The notes beneath the pieces were generated by a model. It had not been told where the DNA came from. It worked only from the letters and a program-made list of their open reading frames with translations, and ran no database searches. From the NCBI GenBank assembly GCA_006212115.1, contig PDUK01000034.1, forward strand, positions 1-33,768: DNA of 33,768 bases, written 5' to 3'. The stretch is from Thalassolituus sp. Its GTDB lineage: Bacteria > Pseudomonadota > Gammaproteobacteria > Pseudomonadales > Oceanobacteraceae. The translations under genes were made by a program, and so were the position numbers. Of the stretch, positions 7,404 to 16,399 are shown piece after piece (the first letter of the stretch is position 1; every line of letters begins with the position of its first letter).

Positions 7404-9113
7404 GTGACCCCGTTACGCCAACTGTGGCAAAACATGATCACACTTTCAGACAATCAGATTGGTCTGGCGGGTCTGGCGTTACTGACAGGGTTGGTCAGCG
7501 CAGGCTTAATCACTCTTTTCCGGCTCGCCATTGAATTGCCACTGGTCAGCTTTTTCCCAATTGAGTCGGCTGAAAACTTTGAAGCTATGTCGCGTGAAAC
7601 GCGATCCCTGCTGTTACTTGGTGGCGGCGCACTTCTTATTCTGATGTTCTACTGGCTACCACAGGAAAGACGCAGCGTCGGGGTGGCCCACGTGTTACTG
7701 CGCATGGAACGGCATCAGGGCTATCTGCCAGCCCGGAATATTATTCTGCAATGGTTTGCGGCCGTAGTCGCCCTGCTGAGCGGACACAGTGTTGGCCGTG
7801 AAGGGCCCGCCATTCATCTGGGTGCGGGCACCGGCAGTCAGATTGGACAACGAACAGAGCTCGCGCACCACCGATTGCGTATTCTGGCGGCAGCGGGCGT
7901 CGCCAGTGCTATATCAGCGTCGTTTAACACGCCGATGGCTGGTGTGATTTTCGCTATGGAGGTCGTACTGCTGGAATACAGCATACGCGGCTTTATCCCG
8001 ATTATTCTGGCATCGGTCAGTGGCGCCATCGTCAGCCGCGCCGTGTTCGGGCACGAAACGGCGTTCAATGTACCTGCTCTTAATATGCACTCCTTATGGG
8101 AGGTACCTTACATCCTGCTACTTGGTGTCGTCTGTGGTCTGGTAGCAACGGCGTACATTTATATGGTTAAGGCGTTTCAGCGCATCGGTCACTTACCTCT
8201 GGTGCTGCGCTGGGGCGGACTGACCCTTGCCACGCTCGCGGTCAGTTGGTGGCTGCCGCAGATTCTGGGGATTGGCTATGACACAGTAAACGACGCGCTC
8301 AACGGGCAGGTTTTCTTTATCACTCTGCTGTTACTGCTGGGCGCAAAAATGTTGCTGTCGAGCTGGGCGGCTGCAGTCAGCTTTCCAGCAGGACTGATTG
8401 GTCCTGTGATGTTTATCGGCGCGGCCGTTGGCGGACTGATGGGGCAACTTTCTATCTGGCTCGCGCCGGATTACCCCGTCTCGATTGGCTTTTACACCAT
8501 GCTCGGAATGGGGGCCATGATGGGTGCCGTTCTGCGCGCACCGCTGGCCGCATTGGTGGCGCTGCTCGAACTGACGGCCAATCCCAATATCATTATGCCG
8601 GGGATGCTATCCGTCGTGATCGCCAGTCTGGTCGTCAGTGAAGTGTTCCGCCTGCCATCCGTATTTCAGGTGCAGTTAGGCGGCAACGTGCAATACCAAA
8701 CACCCAGTCCGGTACGACAGATGTTGCGCAATACCTGGGTCGCACAAGCCATGCAAGGTTCCGTTATCGAAGCACAACGGACCCTCAGCAGAGAGGCTGC
8801 TGGATTTATCCTGCAACGAGATCCGGATTGGCTATTGATCGCCAACGAAGACACGCTGATCCGACCCGCCGCGGTTGCAGAGGCACTGGAAACGCAAACG
8901 GAAGCTGACACAGTCGATCTGTTAACGATTCCGGCAGACCGACAGGCAGCAGGTCGCATATCACTCAAGGCCAATCTGCAGGACGCCTTAGACCTGATGC
9001 AAGCACATCAATTACAATGGCTCATAGTTTATCGTGATGAGCGCCGACACCAGTTCGCCGGGGTCGTATCCCGTGATGATATCGAGCGCTATTACCAATA
9101 CCGACCGGCCTGA
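7404..9113 (+). CDS. ClC-family chloride channel or H+/Cl- antiporter with C-terminal CBS-like domain
   Basis: Polytopic membrane protein for anion transport. The ClC signature GREGPAIHLGAG is present with the gating glutamate at residue 133 (GTG numbering), followed by SFNTPMAGVIFAMEVV and, later, a glycine-rich helix (GMGAMMGAVLRAPLAAL). The transmembrane part spans about residues 15-415. The last 150 residues are soluble and end in a CBS-like half (NLQDALDLMQAHQLQWLIV). I choose the GTG at 7404 because AAAGGAA precedes it at good spacing and a TATAAT box covers the upstream ATG at 7341, which would give 590 residues. The call between channel and antiporter cannot be made from the sequence alone. 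It is followed 26 bases later by hemL. Confidence 0.92.
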   Translation: MTPLRQLWQNMITLSDNQIGLAGLALLTGLVSAGLITLFRLAIELPLVSFFPIESAENFEAMSRETRSLLLLGGGALLILMFYWLPQERRSVGVAHVLLRMERHQGYLPARNIILQWFAAVVALLSGHSVGREGPAIHLGAGTGSQIGQRTELAHHRLRILAAAGVASAISASFNTPMAGVIFAMEVVLLEYSIRGFIPIILASVSGAIVSRAVFGHETAFNVPALNMHSLWEVPYILLLGVVCGLVATAYIYMVKAFQRIGHLPLVLRWGGLTLATLAVSWWLPQILGIGYDTVNDALNGQVFFITLLLLLGAKMLLSSWAAAVSFPAGLIGPVMFIGAAVGGLMGQLSIWLAPDYPVSIGFYTMLGMGAMMGAVLRAPLAALVALLELTANPNIIMPGMLSVVIASLVVSEVFRLPSVFQVQLGGNVQYQTPSPVRQMLRNTWVAQAMQGSVIEAQRTLSREAAGFILQRDPDWLLIANEDTLIRPAAVAEALETQTEADTVDLLTIPADRQAAGRISLKANLQDALDLMQAHQLQWLIVYRDERRHQFAGVVSRDDIERYYQYRPA

Positions 9114-9139
9114 ATTGCCGGCTTAAATAAAGGTAGCGA

Positions 9140-10444
9140 ATGTCTTACTCCATTTCTCAAAGCGAAGCCCTGTTTGCAGCAGCCCAGAAACACATTCCCG
9201 GCGGCGTAAACTCGCCAGTACGCGCATTTAAAGGTGTCGGTGGTACCCCCATCTTTTTCGACCACGCCAAAGGTGCGTATGTGTTCGATGCCGATGGCAA
9301 CCGTTACATCGATTATGTCGGTAGCTGGGGGCCAATGATTCTTGGCCACTCTGCGGATGAAATTCTGGATGCCGTACGCGCACGTATGGACAAGGGCCTG
9401 AGCTTTGGTGCGCCGACTCATATCGAAATCGAAATGGCCGAAGAAGTCTGCAAACTGATTCCGTCAATGGACATGGTGCGCATGGTGAACTCGGGCACCG
9501 AAGCCACCATGAGTGCGATTCGTCTTGCACGCGGCTACACCGGACGCGACAAGCTGGTGAAATTCGAAGGCTGTTACCACGGCCACGCCGACTCCCTGCT
9601 GGTGAAAGCGGGCTCCGGCATGCTGACCCTAGGTGTCCCGACTTCTCCCGGTGTTCCTGCAGGCGTTGCAGAAAACACCATTACCCTGAACTACAACGAT
9701 CTCGATAACGTTAAAGAATGCTTCGCGAAAATGGGTGACGAAATTGCGTGCGTCATCATCGAGCCCGTTGCCGGCAACATGAACTGCATTCCGCCATCCA
9801 AATCCTTCCTACAAGGGTTGCGAGAGCTGTGCGACGTACACGGTATCGTGCTGATTTTTGACGAAGTCATGAGCGGCTTCCGGGTGTCGCTGGGCGGCGC
9901 GCAACAGTATTACGGCATCACTCCAGACATGACCTGCCTAGGTAAGGTCATCGGCGGCGGCCTGCCCGTCGGTGCTTTTGGTGGCAAGCGCGCAATCATG
10001 GAGTACCTCGCACCTCTCGGCCCTGTGTATCAAGCCGGTACTCTCTCTGGCAATCCGCTGGCAATGGCGGCCGGCCTCGCCATGTTGAAAGCCATTCAGA
10101 AACCTGGCTTCTACGATCAGCTAACGGCTCGCGTAAAACAGATGCTGGATGGATTTAAAGCGGCGGCGGATAAGCATGGCATACCATTCACCTCCACCAG
10201 CGCGGGCTCTATGTTTGGCCTGTTCTTCACCGAGCTGAGCGAGATCACTGGTTTCCGTGATGTTGCCGACCACTGTGATGGCGAGCGATTCAATCAGTTC
10301 TTCCACGGCATGCTGAAAGAAGGCGTGTACCTCGCACCGTCATCATTCGAAGCCGGGTTTATGTCCATCGCGCATACCGAGCAGGATATTGACGACACCA
10401 TCGCTGCCGCCGATCGCGTCATGGCGTCGATCAAGGCGGGTTGA
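9140..10444 (+). CDS. hemL: Glutamate-1-semialdehyde 2,1-aminomutase
   Basis: PLP enzyme that converts glutamate-1-semialdehyde to 5-aminolevulinate, the first committed tetrapyrrole precursor in the C5 pathway. PLP-binding features are in place: [16 protein letters not shown] (residues 117-131), the phosphate and ring contacts around [10 protein letters not shown]241-E242 in [10 protein letters not shown], and the Schiff-base lysine K269 in [17 protein letters not shown]. The 434-residue length is slightly above the E. coli protein. Ribosome-binding site AAAGGT precedes the ATG. The stop codon is directly followed by the GTG of a small membrane protein gene. Confidence 0.98.
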   Translation: MSYSISQSEALFAAAQKHIPGGVNSPVRAFKGVGGTPIFFDHAKGAYVFDADGNRYIDYVGSWGPMILGHSADEILDAVRARMDKGLSFGAPTHIEIEMAEEVCKLIPSMDMVRMVNSGTEATMSAIRLARGYTGRDKLVKFEGCYHGHADSLLVKAGSGMLTLGVPTSPGVPAGVAENTITLNYNDLDNVKECFAKMGDEIACVIIEPVAGNMNCIPPSKSFLQGLRELCDVHGIVLIFDEVMSGFRVSLGGAQQYYGITPDMTCLGKVIGGGLPVGAFGGKRAIMEYLAPLGPVYQAGTLSGNPLAMAAGLAMLKAIQKPGFYDQLTARVKQMLDGFKAAADKHGIPFTSTSAGSMFGLFFTELSEITGFRDVADHCDGERFNQFFHGMLKEGVYLAPSSFEAGFMSIAHTEQDIDDTIAAADRVMASIKAG

Positions 10445-10445
10445 G

Positions 10446-11033
10446 GTGATCTCAGTTTTGTTTCTCGTCACAGGCCTCCTGCTCGGATGGTTATCGCGGC
10501 CTCGCGCAGGCGAGGTATTGCAGGGAGAGCAGGCGGCTGACCTCTGTGCCGCACTGCTCCTGAGTCTGTACGGCAGTTTATTGCTGGTCTCTCCTTACTG
10601 GCAGCATGCGGAAACATTGCTGCTGTTGCAGGGGCTGAGTTGGTATGCGGCCTTACCTTTATTAGCGCTAGTGGGACTCGCCCGATTCGTGCAATCTGTC
10701 AGTTCACTTCCATCGTGGGATCGCGTCGTATGGGGCAGGATTCTGCTGGCACTGTGTGTGGTATTCGAACTCACCCGGCGAGCGAATGAGCTGGACTGGA
10801 TTCTCCTCACCAGCCTTGCAGTAGGTGGCCTATCAGCCGTTGCCAGTGCCTGGGCAAAAAGGACACCGGGCCTCGTTGCCTCCGCCGTCATCTGGGCGAC
10901 TCTGAGTTACTGGCCTCTATCCAACTGGCCCGCGATTCAGGTTGAGCTGCTGGCCATGGCGATTGCGACAGCAGTGACGTTTCAGCGTCTTGCAGAGCAC
11001 TGGAGCGACCGACTTCACACTCCCCAACCATGA
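10446..11033 (+). CDS. Small polytopic membrane protein, unknown family
   Basis: I do not recognise this protein. I start it at GTG 10446, one base after the hemL stop; an in-frame ATG at 10389 would lie inside hemL. The resulting 195 residues are very hydrophobic, rich in Leu, Ala and Trp, with about six membrane segments separated by short charged loops (for example SRPRAG, ELTRRANELD, AKRTPG). No catalytic or binding motif stands out. Tight spacing suggests translational coupling with hemL, although nothing in the sequence points to haem. The start is uncertain because the only ribosome-binding candidate (AAGGCGG) is far from the GTG. Confidence 0.6.
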   Translation: MISVLFLVTGLLLGWLSRPRAGEVLQGEQAADLCAALLLSLYGSLLLVSPYWQHAETLLLLQGLSWYAALPLLALVGLARFVQSVSSLPSWDRVVWGRILLALCVVFELTRRANELDWILLTSLAVGGLSAVASAWAKRTPGLVASAVIWATLSYWPLSNWPAIQVELLAMAIATAVTFQRLAEHWSDRLHTPQP

Positions 11034-11050
11034 CACCGAATTGACATAGC

Positions 11051-11076
11051 GTAACCAGACATACCTGTCAGGTTAC
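11051..11076. promoter_or_regulatory. Large imperfect palindrome upstream of the giant repeat gene
   Basis: The arms GTAACCAGACA and TGTCAGGTTAC pair over ten of eleven positions (one A-A mismatch) around a TACC loop. No T-tract follows, so it is a poor terminator. It lies between the small membrane protein gene and the giant repeat gene, close to a TTGACA at 11041-11046 that lacks a good -10. An operator or an RNA hairpin in the leader are both possible. Confidence 0.5.
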
Positions 11077-11100
11077 CGTCGAAAATACCTGATCGGCCTA

Positions 11101-11125
11101 GTATGGAATAAAAGGATATCCATAC
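11101..11125. promoter_or_regulatory. Second dyad just before the giant repeat gene
   Basis: GTATGGA (11101-11107) and TCCATAC (11119-11125) form a perfect 7-base inverted repeat with an 11-base spacer, ending 11 bases before the ATG at 11137. The position suits a regulator site or a leader structure. Dyads this short can occur by chance. Confidence 0.35.
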
Positions 11126-11136
11126 AGGCCTATTTT

Positions 11137-14100
11137 ATGAGAACTCTCTGGAGCGCCTCCGCCCTCTTCTCGCTCAGTGTTCATGTTGCCGCTGCCCCAC
11201 TATTGTCATTCGACAGCATAACGGACTCCCCAGAAAATCAGACAAGCACCGGGCTGGATGTCGCTGGTTTGCTGGACCCGGCCAACATTGGTTTGATTAA
11301 CTTCACCATAGTTGGCGGCGACGACGCTCACCTGTTTACAACATCCGGAACCAACCTGCTGTTCTCGTCAGCGCCTGATTATGAAACACCTCTTGATGCG
11401 GATGGTGACAACCGCTACGAACTGATACTGCAATCCCCTCTGGTCGGCCTGATCACCAAGAATGTCGCCATAGATGTCACCAACCTGAACGACAACAGCC
11501 CAGTAATATCCTCTGGTACCAGCGTCACCATCGACGAAAATATCATTAATACGGGATACATTCTGACGGCCTCAGACGCTGACGGAGACGTTCTCATCGA
11601 CCGGATCTCAGGCGGCGTGGATGCCGCTCTGTTTGAACTAGTCGATGGTGAGTTGCGTTTCAAAACGGCCCCGGATCATGAAGACCCACAGGACTCGAAC
11701 GGCGATAACATCTATCTGGTCGATCTCGAAGTCAGCGACGGCCTGAATCTGGTGGACGTCAGCGTCAGCGTCACAATCGAAAATATCAATGATGTGGCAC
11801 CAACCTGGACCGGGTCGACCGTTATCACCTTAGTAGAAGGGCTGATCGCCACCGGACTCCTGACGAACAGCACCTATGACCTCGAAGGCGACTCTCTGTC
11901 AGTCAGCATCAATGGCGGTGTCGATGCCACCCTGTTCGACATCGTCAACGGGGAAATCGTATTCCTCTCAGCGCCGGATGCAGAAAATCCGCTCGATGCA
12001 GGCCTCGATAATATCTACAACCTGCAGATTGCCATCGACGACGGCGTACACGTCACCACTCAAAATCTGAGCATTGAGATTCTGCCAGACTATGACGGTG
12101 ACGGCATCGCCGATGTCATCGACGCCGACGATGACAACGATGGTTACGATGACATAGTCGAACTCAGTGAGGGCACGGACCCGGAAGACGCTTCCAGCAC
12201 GCCGGCCGACCAGGACGGCGACTACATTCCCGACAGCACAGACCCCGACCGCGACGGTGATGGCATCGACAACGCTACAGAGACCAGTAACGGCACCAAC
12301 CCGGACAACCCGGATACCGACGGTGATGGCAGCGATGACGCCGCCGAAGGGACAACCGACTCGGATGGCGACGGCCAGATTGATGCGGTTGAATCGTCCA
12401 CAACCGACACGGATTTTGATGGCGTCAGTGATCAGAACGACAGCGACAATAATGACGGTTCGAATGACACCGACGGCGACGGTATCAGCAACGAAGATGA
12501 AACTGCTGTGGGCACGGACCCCGAAAATGCATCTGACACCCCAACCGACAACGACGGTGACGGTACCCCGGACACTCTGGACAGTGACCGCGACGGTGAC
12601 GGGGTCAGCAATGCAGACGAAGCCACCAACGGCACCGATCCGGACGCCGCCGACAGCGATGGCGACGGTAAAAACGACGGCACAGAAGGCACAACAGACA
12701 CCGATGGCGATGGCACCATTGATGCGCTCGAGTCTGCATCAGCGGACGCTGACAGTGATGGCGTGAGCGATGAACGCGACGCGGCAAACAACGACGGCAG
12801 CAACGACACCGACGGCGACGGCATCAGCAATGCCAATGAAACCGCAGCTGGCAGCGACCCAGAGGATGCCGCCGATACACCAGCAGACCAGGATAATGAC
12901 GGTATCCCAGATGGACTCGATAGCGACCGCGATGGAGACAACGTCAGCAACGCCGACGAAACCACCAACGGCACCAATCCAGATAATCCGGATAGCGACG
13001 GTGATGGCCAGAGGGATGACTCCGAGGGGACGACGGACAGCGACGGCGATGGCACCATCGACGCTCTGGAATCAAATCAGACAGACACCGATGGTGATGG
13101 CGTCAACGACCAGGCCGATGCCGACAATAACAGCGGTGCCAACGATACCGACGGCGATGGCATCAGCAACGCCAATGAAACCGCTGCTGGTACCGATCCA
13201 CAGAACCCTTCTGATACCCCAGCAGATCAGGACGGCGATGGCATTCCTGACAGCGTGGACAATGATCGTGATGGCGATGGCGTCGCCAACACTGTTGAAG
13301 CCAGCAACGGTACTGATCCTGACGTCAGTGATACCGACGGCGATGGCGCAGATGACGGCACCGAAGGTACCGCGGACAGTGACGGTGATGGCGTGATCGA
13401 CGCGCTGGAATCCAGCACCACCGACAGCGATGCAGACGGAGTCCCAGACCAGAATGACAGCGCCAACAACGATGGCAGCAACGATACTGACGGCGACGGC
13501 ATCAGCAATGCTCAAGAAACCTCATTAGGTTCAGATCCGCAGAATGCATCAGATACCCCAGCCGATCTGGACGGCGATGGCATTCCTGATGGGCTAGACA
13601 GCGACCGCGATGGCGATGGTTACAGCAACAGCCAGGAAACCGCCGCTGGCACCGACCCGGACGATGCTGCCAGCGCCCCCACCGATCTAGACGGCGATGG
13701 CACGCCTGACAGCAGCGACCCCGACATCGACGGCGACGGCATCGACAACAGCACTGAGACCAGCAACGGCACGAACCCCAATAACCCTGACACCGACAAC
13801 GACGGCAGTAACGACGCAGTAGAAGGTACGGCAGACACAGACGGAGACGGCGCGATCGATGCGGTTGAGTCGGACAGCAATGACGCCGATAACGACGGTG
13901 TGGCTGACCAGTTCGACGCCGAAAACAATAATCCCGCCAACGACACTGATGGCGATGGCATCAGCAACCAGCAGGAAACAGCAGCCGGCACCGACCCGCG
14001 TAACGCCTCGGACACGCCGTCTGATCTCGACGGTGATGGCATCCCGGACAGCGTTGATAATGACCGCGACGGCGACGGCGTCAGCAACAGCGATGAGGGC

Positions 14101-16314
14101 GTCAACGGTACCGACCCCGATGATGCAGATACCGACAATGACGGTACGAATGATGGTGCGGAAGGCACATCCGACAGCGATGGCGACGGCACCATTGACG
14201 CTCTGGAGTCGTCACAGGCAGACGCCGACAATGACGGCGTCAGCGATCAGTACGACGCCAACGATGCCGACCCGAACAACGATACTGACGGTGATGGTAT
14301 CGGTAACGCATTCGAATCCAGTGCGGACAGCGACCCGCGTAACCCTAATGACACGCCTCCGGACTCAGATGGTGATGGCACTCCCGATAGTCTGGACAGT
14401 GACCGCGATGGCGATGGTGTCAGCGACTCAGATGAAATTGCCAATGGCACGACCCGCTCCAACCCGGACAGCGACGGCGATGGTAAAAACGATGGTGTCG
14501 AGGGTACCGCAGACAGCGACGCGGATGGCGTGATTGATGCGCTCGAATCCGCGATAACCGACTCCGACAACGACGGCGTCCCAGATGAACTGGACGCCGC
14601 CAACAATGACCCGAGCAACGACAGCGACAACGACGGCATCAGCAACAGTTATGAAACCGCCGCCGGTACCGATCCGCTGAATGGCAGTGACACACCGGCT
14701 GATCAGGACGGCGATGGCATTCCGGACAGCTTGGATGGCGATCGTGATGGCGATGGATACAGCAACAGTACCGAAACCTATGCGGGCACAGACCCGGATG
14801 ACAGCGCCAGCGTGCCTGCGGACCTGGATGGAGACGGCACACCGGACTACATCGACAATGATCGCGACGGCGATGGCCTGAACAACACGACCGAAGTGCT
14901 TTACGGTACCGATCCCGATGACCCAGACAGTGATGCCGACGGCACATCCGACGGAGAAGAGTATGGTCAGGATACGGATCATGATGGCGTGGCCGACGCG
15001 CTGGAATCGTTGATTAGCGACACCGACAGCGATGGCGTTTCCGACCAGGAAGACGCAGCCAACCTGAATCCGAACAACGACAGCGATAACGACGGACTGT
15101 CCAACATAGATGAGACCACAGCGGGTTACGACCCATTGAATGACGACAGTGATGGTGATGGCCTCATTGATGGTGACGACATCGCACCGCTGGACCCTTT
15201 ATCTGACTCCGACATTGACGGACTCAACGATGCAACGGAAACAAGTATTGGCAGTAACCCGCTCGACGATGACACCGACGGCGATGGCCTCAGTGATTTC
15301 CTCGAAGCTCGCATTAACCGGGAAGGCCTGCCGCGGGACACCAATAATGATGGTATTCCGGATTATGACGATATCGATGACGATGGCGACGGTGAGCTCA
15401 CAGCAGATGAGAGCGGTGACAGTGATGGCGACGGAATAGATGATGCCTACGACGCAGACGATGCTGCCGATTCCACAACCAATGACAGCGACCTTGACGG
15501 CCTGCGCGATGAGGAAGAGTGCACTATCACCCACTGCGAAGACAGTGACGCCGACGGCGTGCCTGACTATACGGACGAAGACAGCGACAACAATGCAGTG
15601 CTGGACAGCGACGAAGTACGGCCGCTGCTCGACTCTGATGGCGATGGTATTGCTGATTACCGCGATGACGATGATGACGGAGATGGCATTGATGATCTGA
15701 CCGAGATCCCAGACCCATTGAATCCATTAAGTGCGGATTTCGACAACGACGGTATCGCCGATCACCTGGACGCTGACAGTGACCTGACCGATGGCACAAA
15801 CGATGGCGACAATGACGGTATCAGCGACACTGAGGAGTGGGGCACTGGAAGTGATCCACGCGATACCGACAGCGATCGGATCCCGGACTATGCCGATCCC
15901 GACTCGGATAACGACGGCCTGGCCGATGTTTCAGAAGCCCTGTTGGACTCGGATGGCGATGGCATTCTCAATTACCTTGAAAGCCGACTGTCAGACAGCG
16001 ATAACGATGGCGTCAACGACGAGGCCGACGAAGCGAACGAGAGTCCAGAAAACGATACAGATGGCGACGGCTTCAGTAATCAAGCCGAACAGGATGGCGG
16101 CACCGACCCTCAGGATGCAGAGAGCTTCCCCGGCAGCGGTGTGGTTCCTGATACGAGCGAGCCCGGAGAAGTGACCCAAAGCAGCTCTGGCTCGTCATCT
16201 GGTAGCGTCAGTCTGCTCAGCCTTATTCTGGGACTTATCCTTGTCGCGATGAGATTAACCGCCACAAAGCGGCGGCTAATCTGTGATCAAAACTTCAGGG
16301 GTGGCGACAACTGA
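11137..16314 (+). CDS. Giant secreted Asp-rich protein: cadherin-like domains plus thrombospondin-type-3-like calcium repeats
   Basis: A 1725-residue exported protein. Residues 1-20 are a signal peptide (ending HVAAA). Residues about 22-325 hold three cadherin-like domains of about 100 residues, each with the pattern ENQ/DEN..., [19 protein letters not shown]-like and DGDNxY motifs. Residues about 325-1665 consist of DxDGDGxxD loops of the thrombospondin type 3 kind, which bind calcium. From residue 331 they fall into an exact 113-residue super-repeat (see the repeat entry), then become less regular after about residue 1340. A Ser/Gly linker (1682-1689), a hydrophobic stretch (about 1690-1705) and a basic tail with TKRR form a C-terminal sorting-type signal. 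The protein is probably surface-attached and folds on calcium; adhesion or matrix binding is inference. Weak ribosome-binding site (CAGG). Confidence 0.9.
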   Translation: MRTLWSASALFSLSVHVAAAPLLSFDSITDSPENQTSTGLDVAGLLDPANIGLINFTIVGGDDAHLFTTSGTNLLFSSAPDYETPLDADGDNRYELILQSPLVGLITKNVAIDVTNLNDNSPVISSGTSVTIDENIINTGYILTASDADGDVLIDRISGGVDAALFELVDGELRFKTAPDHEDPQDSNGDNIYLVDLEVSDGLNLVDVSVSVTIENINDVAPTWTGSTVITLVEGLIATGLLTNSTYDLEGDSLSVSINGGVDATLFDIVNGEIVFLSAPDAENPLDAGLDNIYNLQIAIDDGVHVTTQNLSIEILPDYDGDGIADVIDADDDNDGYDDIVELSEGTDPEDASSTPADQDGDYIPDSTDPDRDGDGIDNATETSNGTNPDNPDTDGDGSDDAAEGTTDSDGDGQIDAVESSTTDTDFDGVSDQNDSDNNDGSNDTDGDGISNEDETAVGTDPENASDTPTDNDGDGTPDTLDSDRDGDGVSNADEATNGTDPDAADSDGDGKNDGTEGTTDTDGDGTIDALESASADADSDGVSDERDAANNDGSNDTDGDGISNANETAAGSDPEDAADTPADQDNDGIPDGLDSDRDGDNVSNADETTNGTNPDNPDSDGDGQRDDSEGTTDSDGDGTIDALESNQTDTDGDGVNDQADADNNSGANDTDGDGISNANETAAGTDPQNPSDTPADQDGDGIPDSVDNDRDGDGVANTVEASNGTDPDVSDTDGDGADDGTEGTADSDGDGVIDALESSTTDSDADGVPDQNDSANNDGSNDTDGDGISNAQETSLGSDPQNASDTPADLDGDGIPDGLDSDRDGDGYSNSQETAAGTDPDDAASAPTDLDGDGTPDSSDPDIDGDGIDNSTETSNGTNPNNPDTDNDGSNDAVEGTADTDGDGAIDAVESDSNDADNDGVADQFDAENNNPANDTDGDGISNQQETAAGTDPRNASDTPSDLDGDGIPDSVDNDRDGDGVSNSDEGVNGTDPDDADTDNDGTNDGAEGTSDSDGDGTIDALESSQADADNDGVSDQYDANDADPNNDTDGDGIGNAFESSADSDPRNPNDTPPDSDGDGTPDSLDSDRDGDGVSDSDEIANGTTRSNPDSDGDGKNDGVEGTADSDADGVIDALESAITDSDNDGVPDELDAANNDPSNDSDNDGISNSYETAAGTDPLNGSDTPADQDGDGIPDSLDGDRDGDGYSNSTETYAGTDPDDSASVPADLDGDGTPDYIDNDRDGDGLNNTTEVLYGTDPDDPDSDADGTSDGEEYGQDTDHDGVADALESLISDTDSDGVSDQEDAANLNPNNDSDNDGLSNIDETTAGYDPLNDDSDGDGLIDGDDIAPLDPLSDSDIDGLNDATETSIGSNPLDDDTDGDGLSDFLEARINREGLPRDTNNDGIPDYDDIDDDGDGELTADESGDSDGDGIDDAYDADDAADSTTNDSDLDGLRDEEECTITHCEDSDADGVPDYTDEDSDNNAVLDSDEVRPLLDSDGDGIADYRDDDDDGDGIDDLTEIPDPLNPLSADFDNDGIADHLDADSDLTDGTNDGDNDGISDTEEWGTGSDPRDTDSDRIPDYADPDSDNDGLADVSEALLDSDGDGILNYLESRLSDSDNDGVNDEADEANESPENDTDGDGFSNQAEQDGGTDPQDAESFPGSGVVPDTSEPGEVTQSSSGSSSGSVSLLSLILGLILVAMRLTATKRRLICDQNFRGGDN
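12127..15078 (+). repeat. Eight-unit array with exact 339-base period, two units enlarged by 120 bases
   Basis: Unit starts, set on the conserved DxDxDGxxN motif, are 12127, 12466, 12805, 13144, 13483, 13942, 14281 and 14620, with a degraded ninth unit at 15079. Spacings are 339, 339, 339, 339, 459, 339, 339 and 459 bases. A unit of 113 residues runs as ISNxxET-type module, [17 protein letters not shown] module, NGTxPDxxDSDGDG module and GTIDALES module. The two 459-base units carry one extra 40-residue module with the sequence GYSNS(Q/T)ET. Copies differ mainly by GAC/GAT and other third-base swaps, so the protein pattern is kept while the DNA has drifted. Confidence 0.9.
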
Positions 16315-16328
16315 AGCCACCTCCTGAA
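16294..16328 (+). terminator. Stem-loop across the stop codon of the giant repeat gene
   Basis: TTCAGG-G-GTGGC pairs with GCCAC-CT-CCTGAA (16294-16305 with 16316-16328), giving eleven base pairs with a small internal bulge and a 10-base loop containing the TGA. A modest T-rich stretch (CCTTTGTTTTC, 16335-16345) follows after a short gap. It is a plausible but not textbook terminator. Confidence 0.45.
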
Positions 16329-16399
16329 CCACGTCCTTTGTTTTCAAAAATATTGTCTACACTGGTAATAATACCAACAGTACTCATGTGGTTATCGCT

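Noticed and set aside
12222-14982. Long minus-strand Ser/Pro- or Val/Ile-rich open frames, and plus-strand Thr/Met/Ala-rich frames, inside the giant repeat gene
   Set aside because: They are the reverse complement or shifted reading of GAC/GAT-GGC repeats, which rarely make stop codons. Their composition is artificial, they have no ribosome-binding sites, and the main frame explains the sequence.
12127-15078. Regularly spaced repeats that could be taken for a CRISPR array
   Set aside because: The period is 339 bases, all copies are in frame in one coding sequence, and there are no unique spacers of uniform length.
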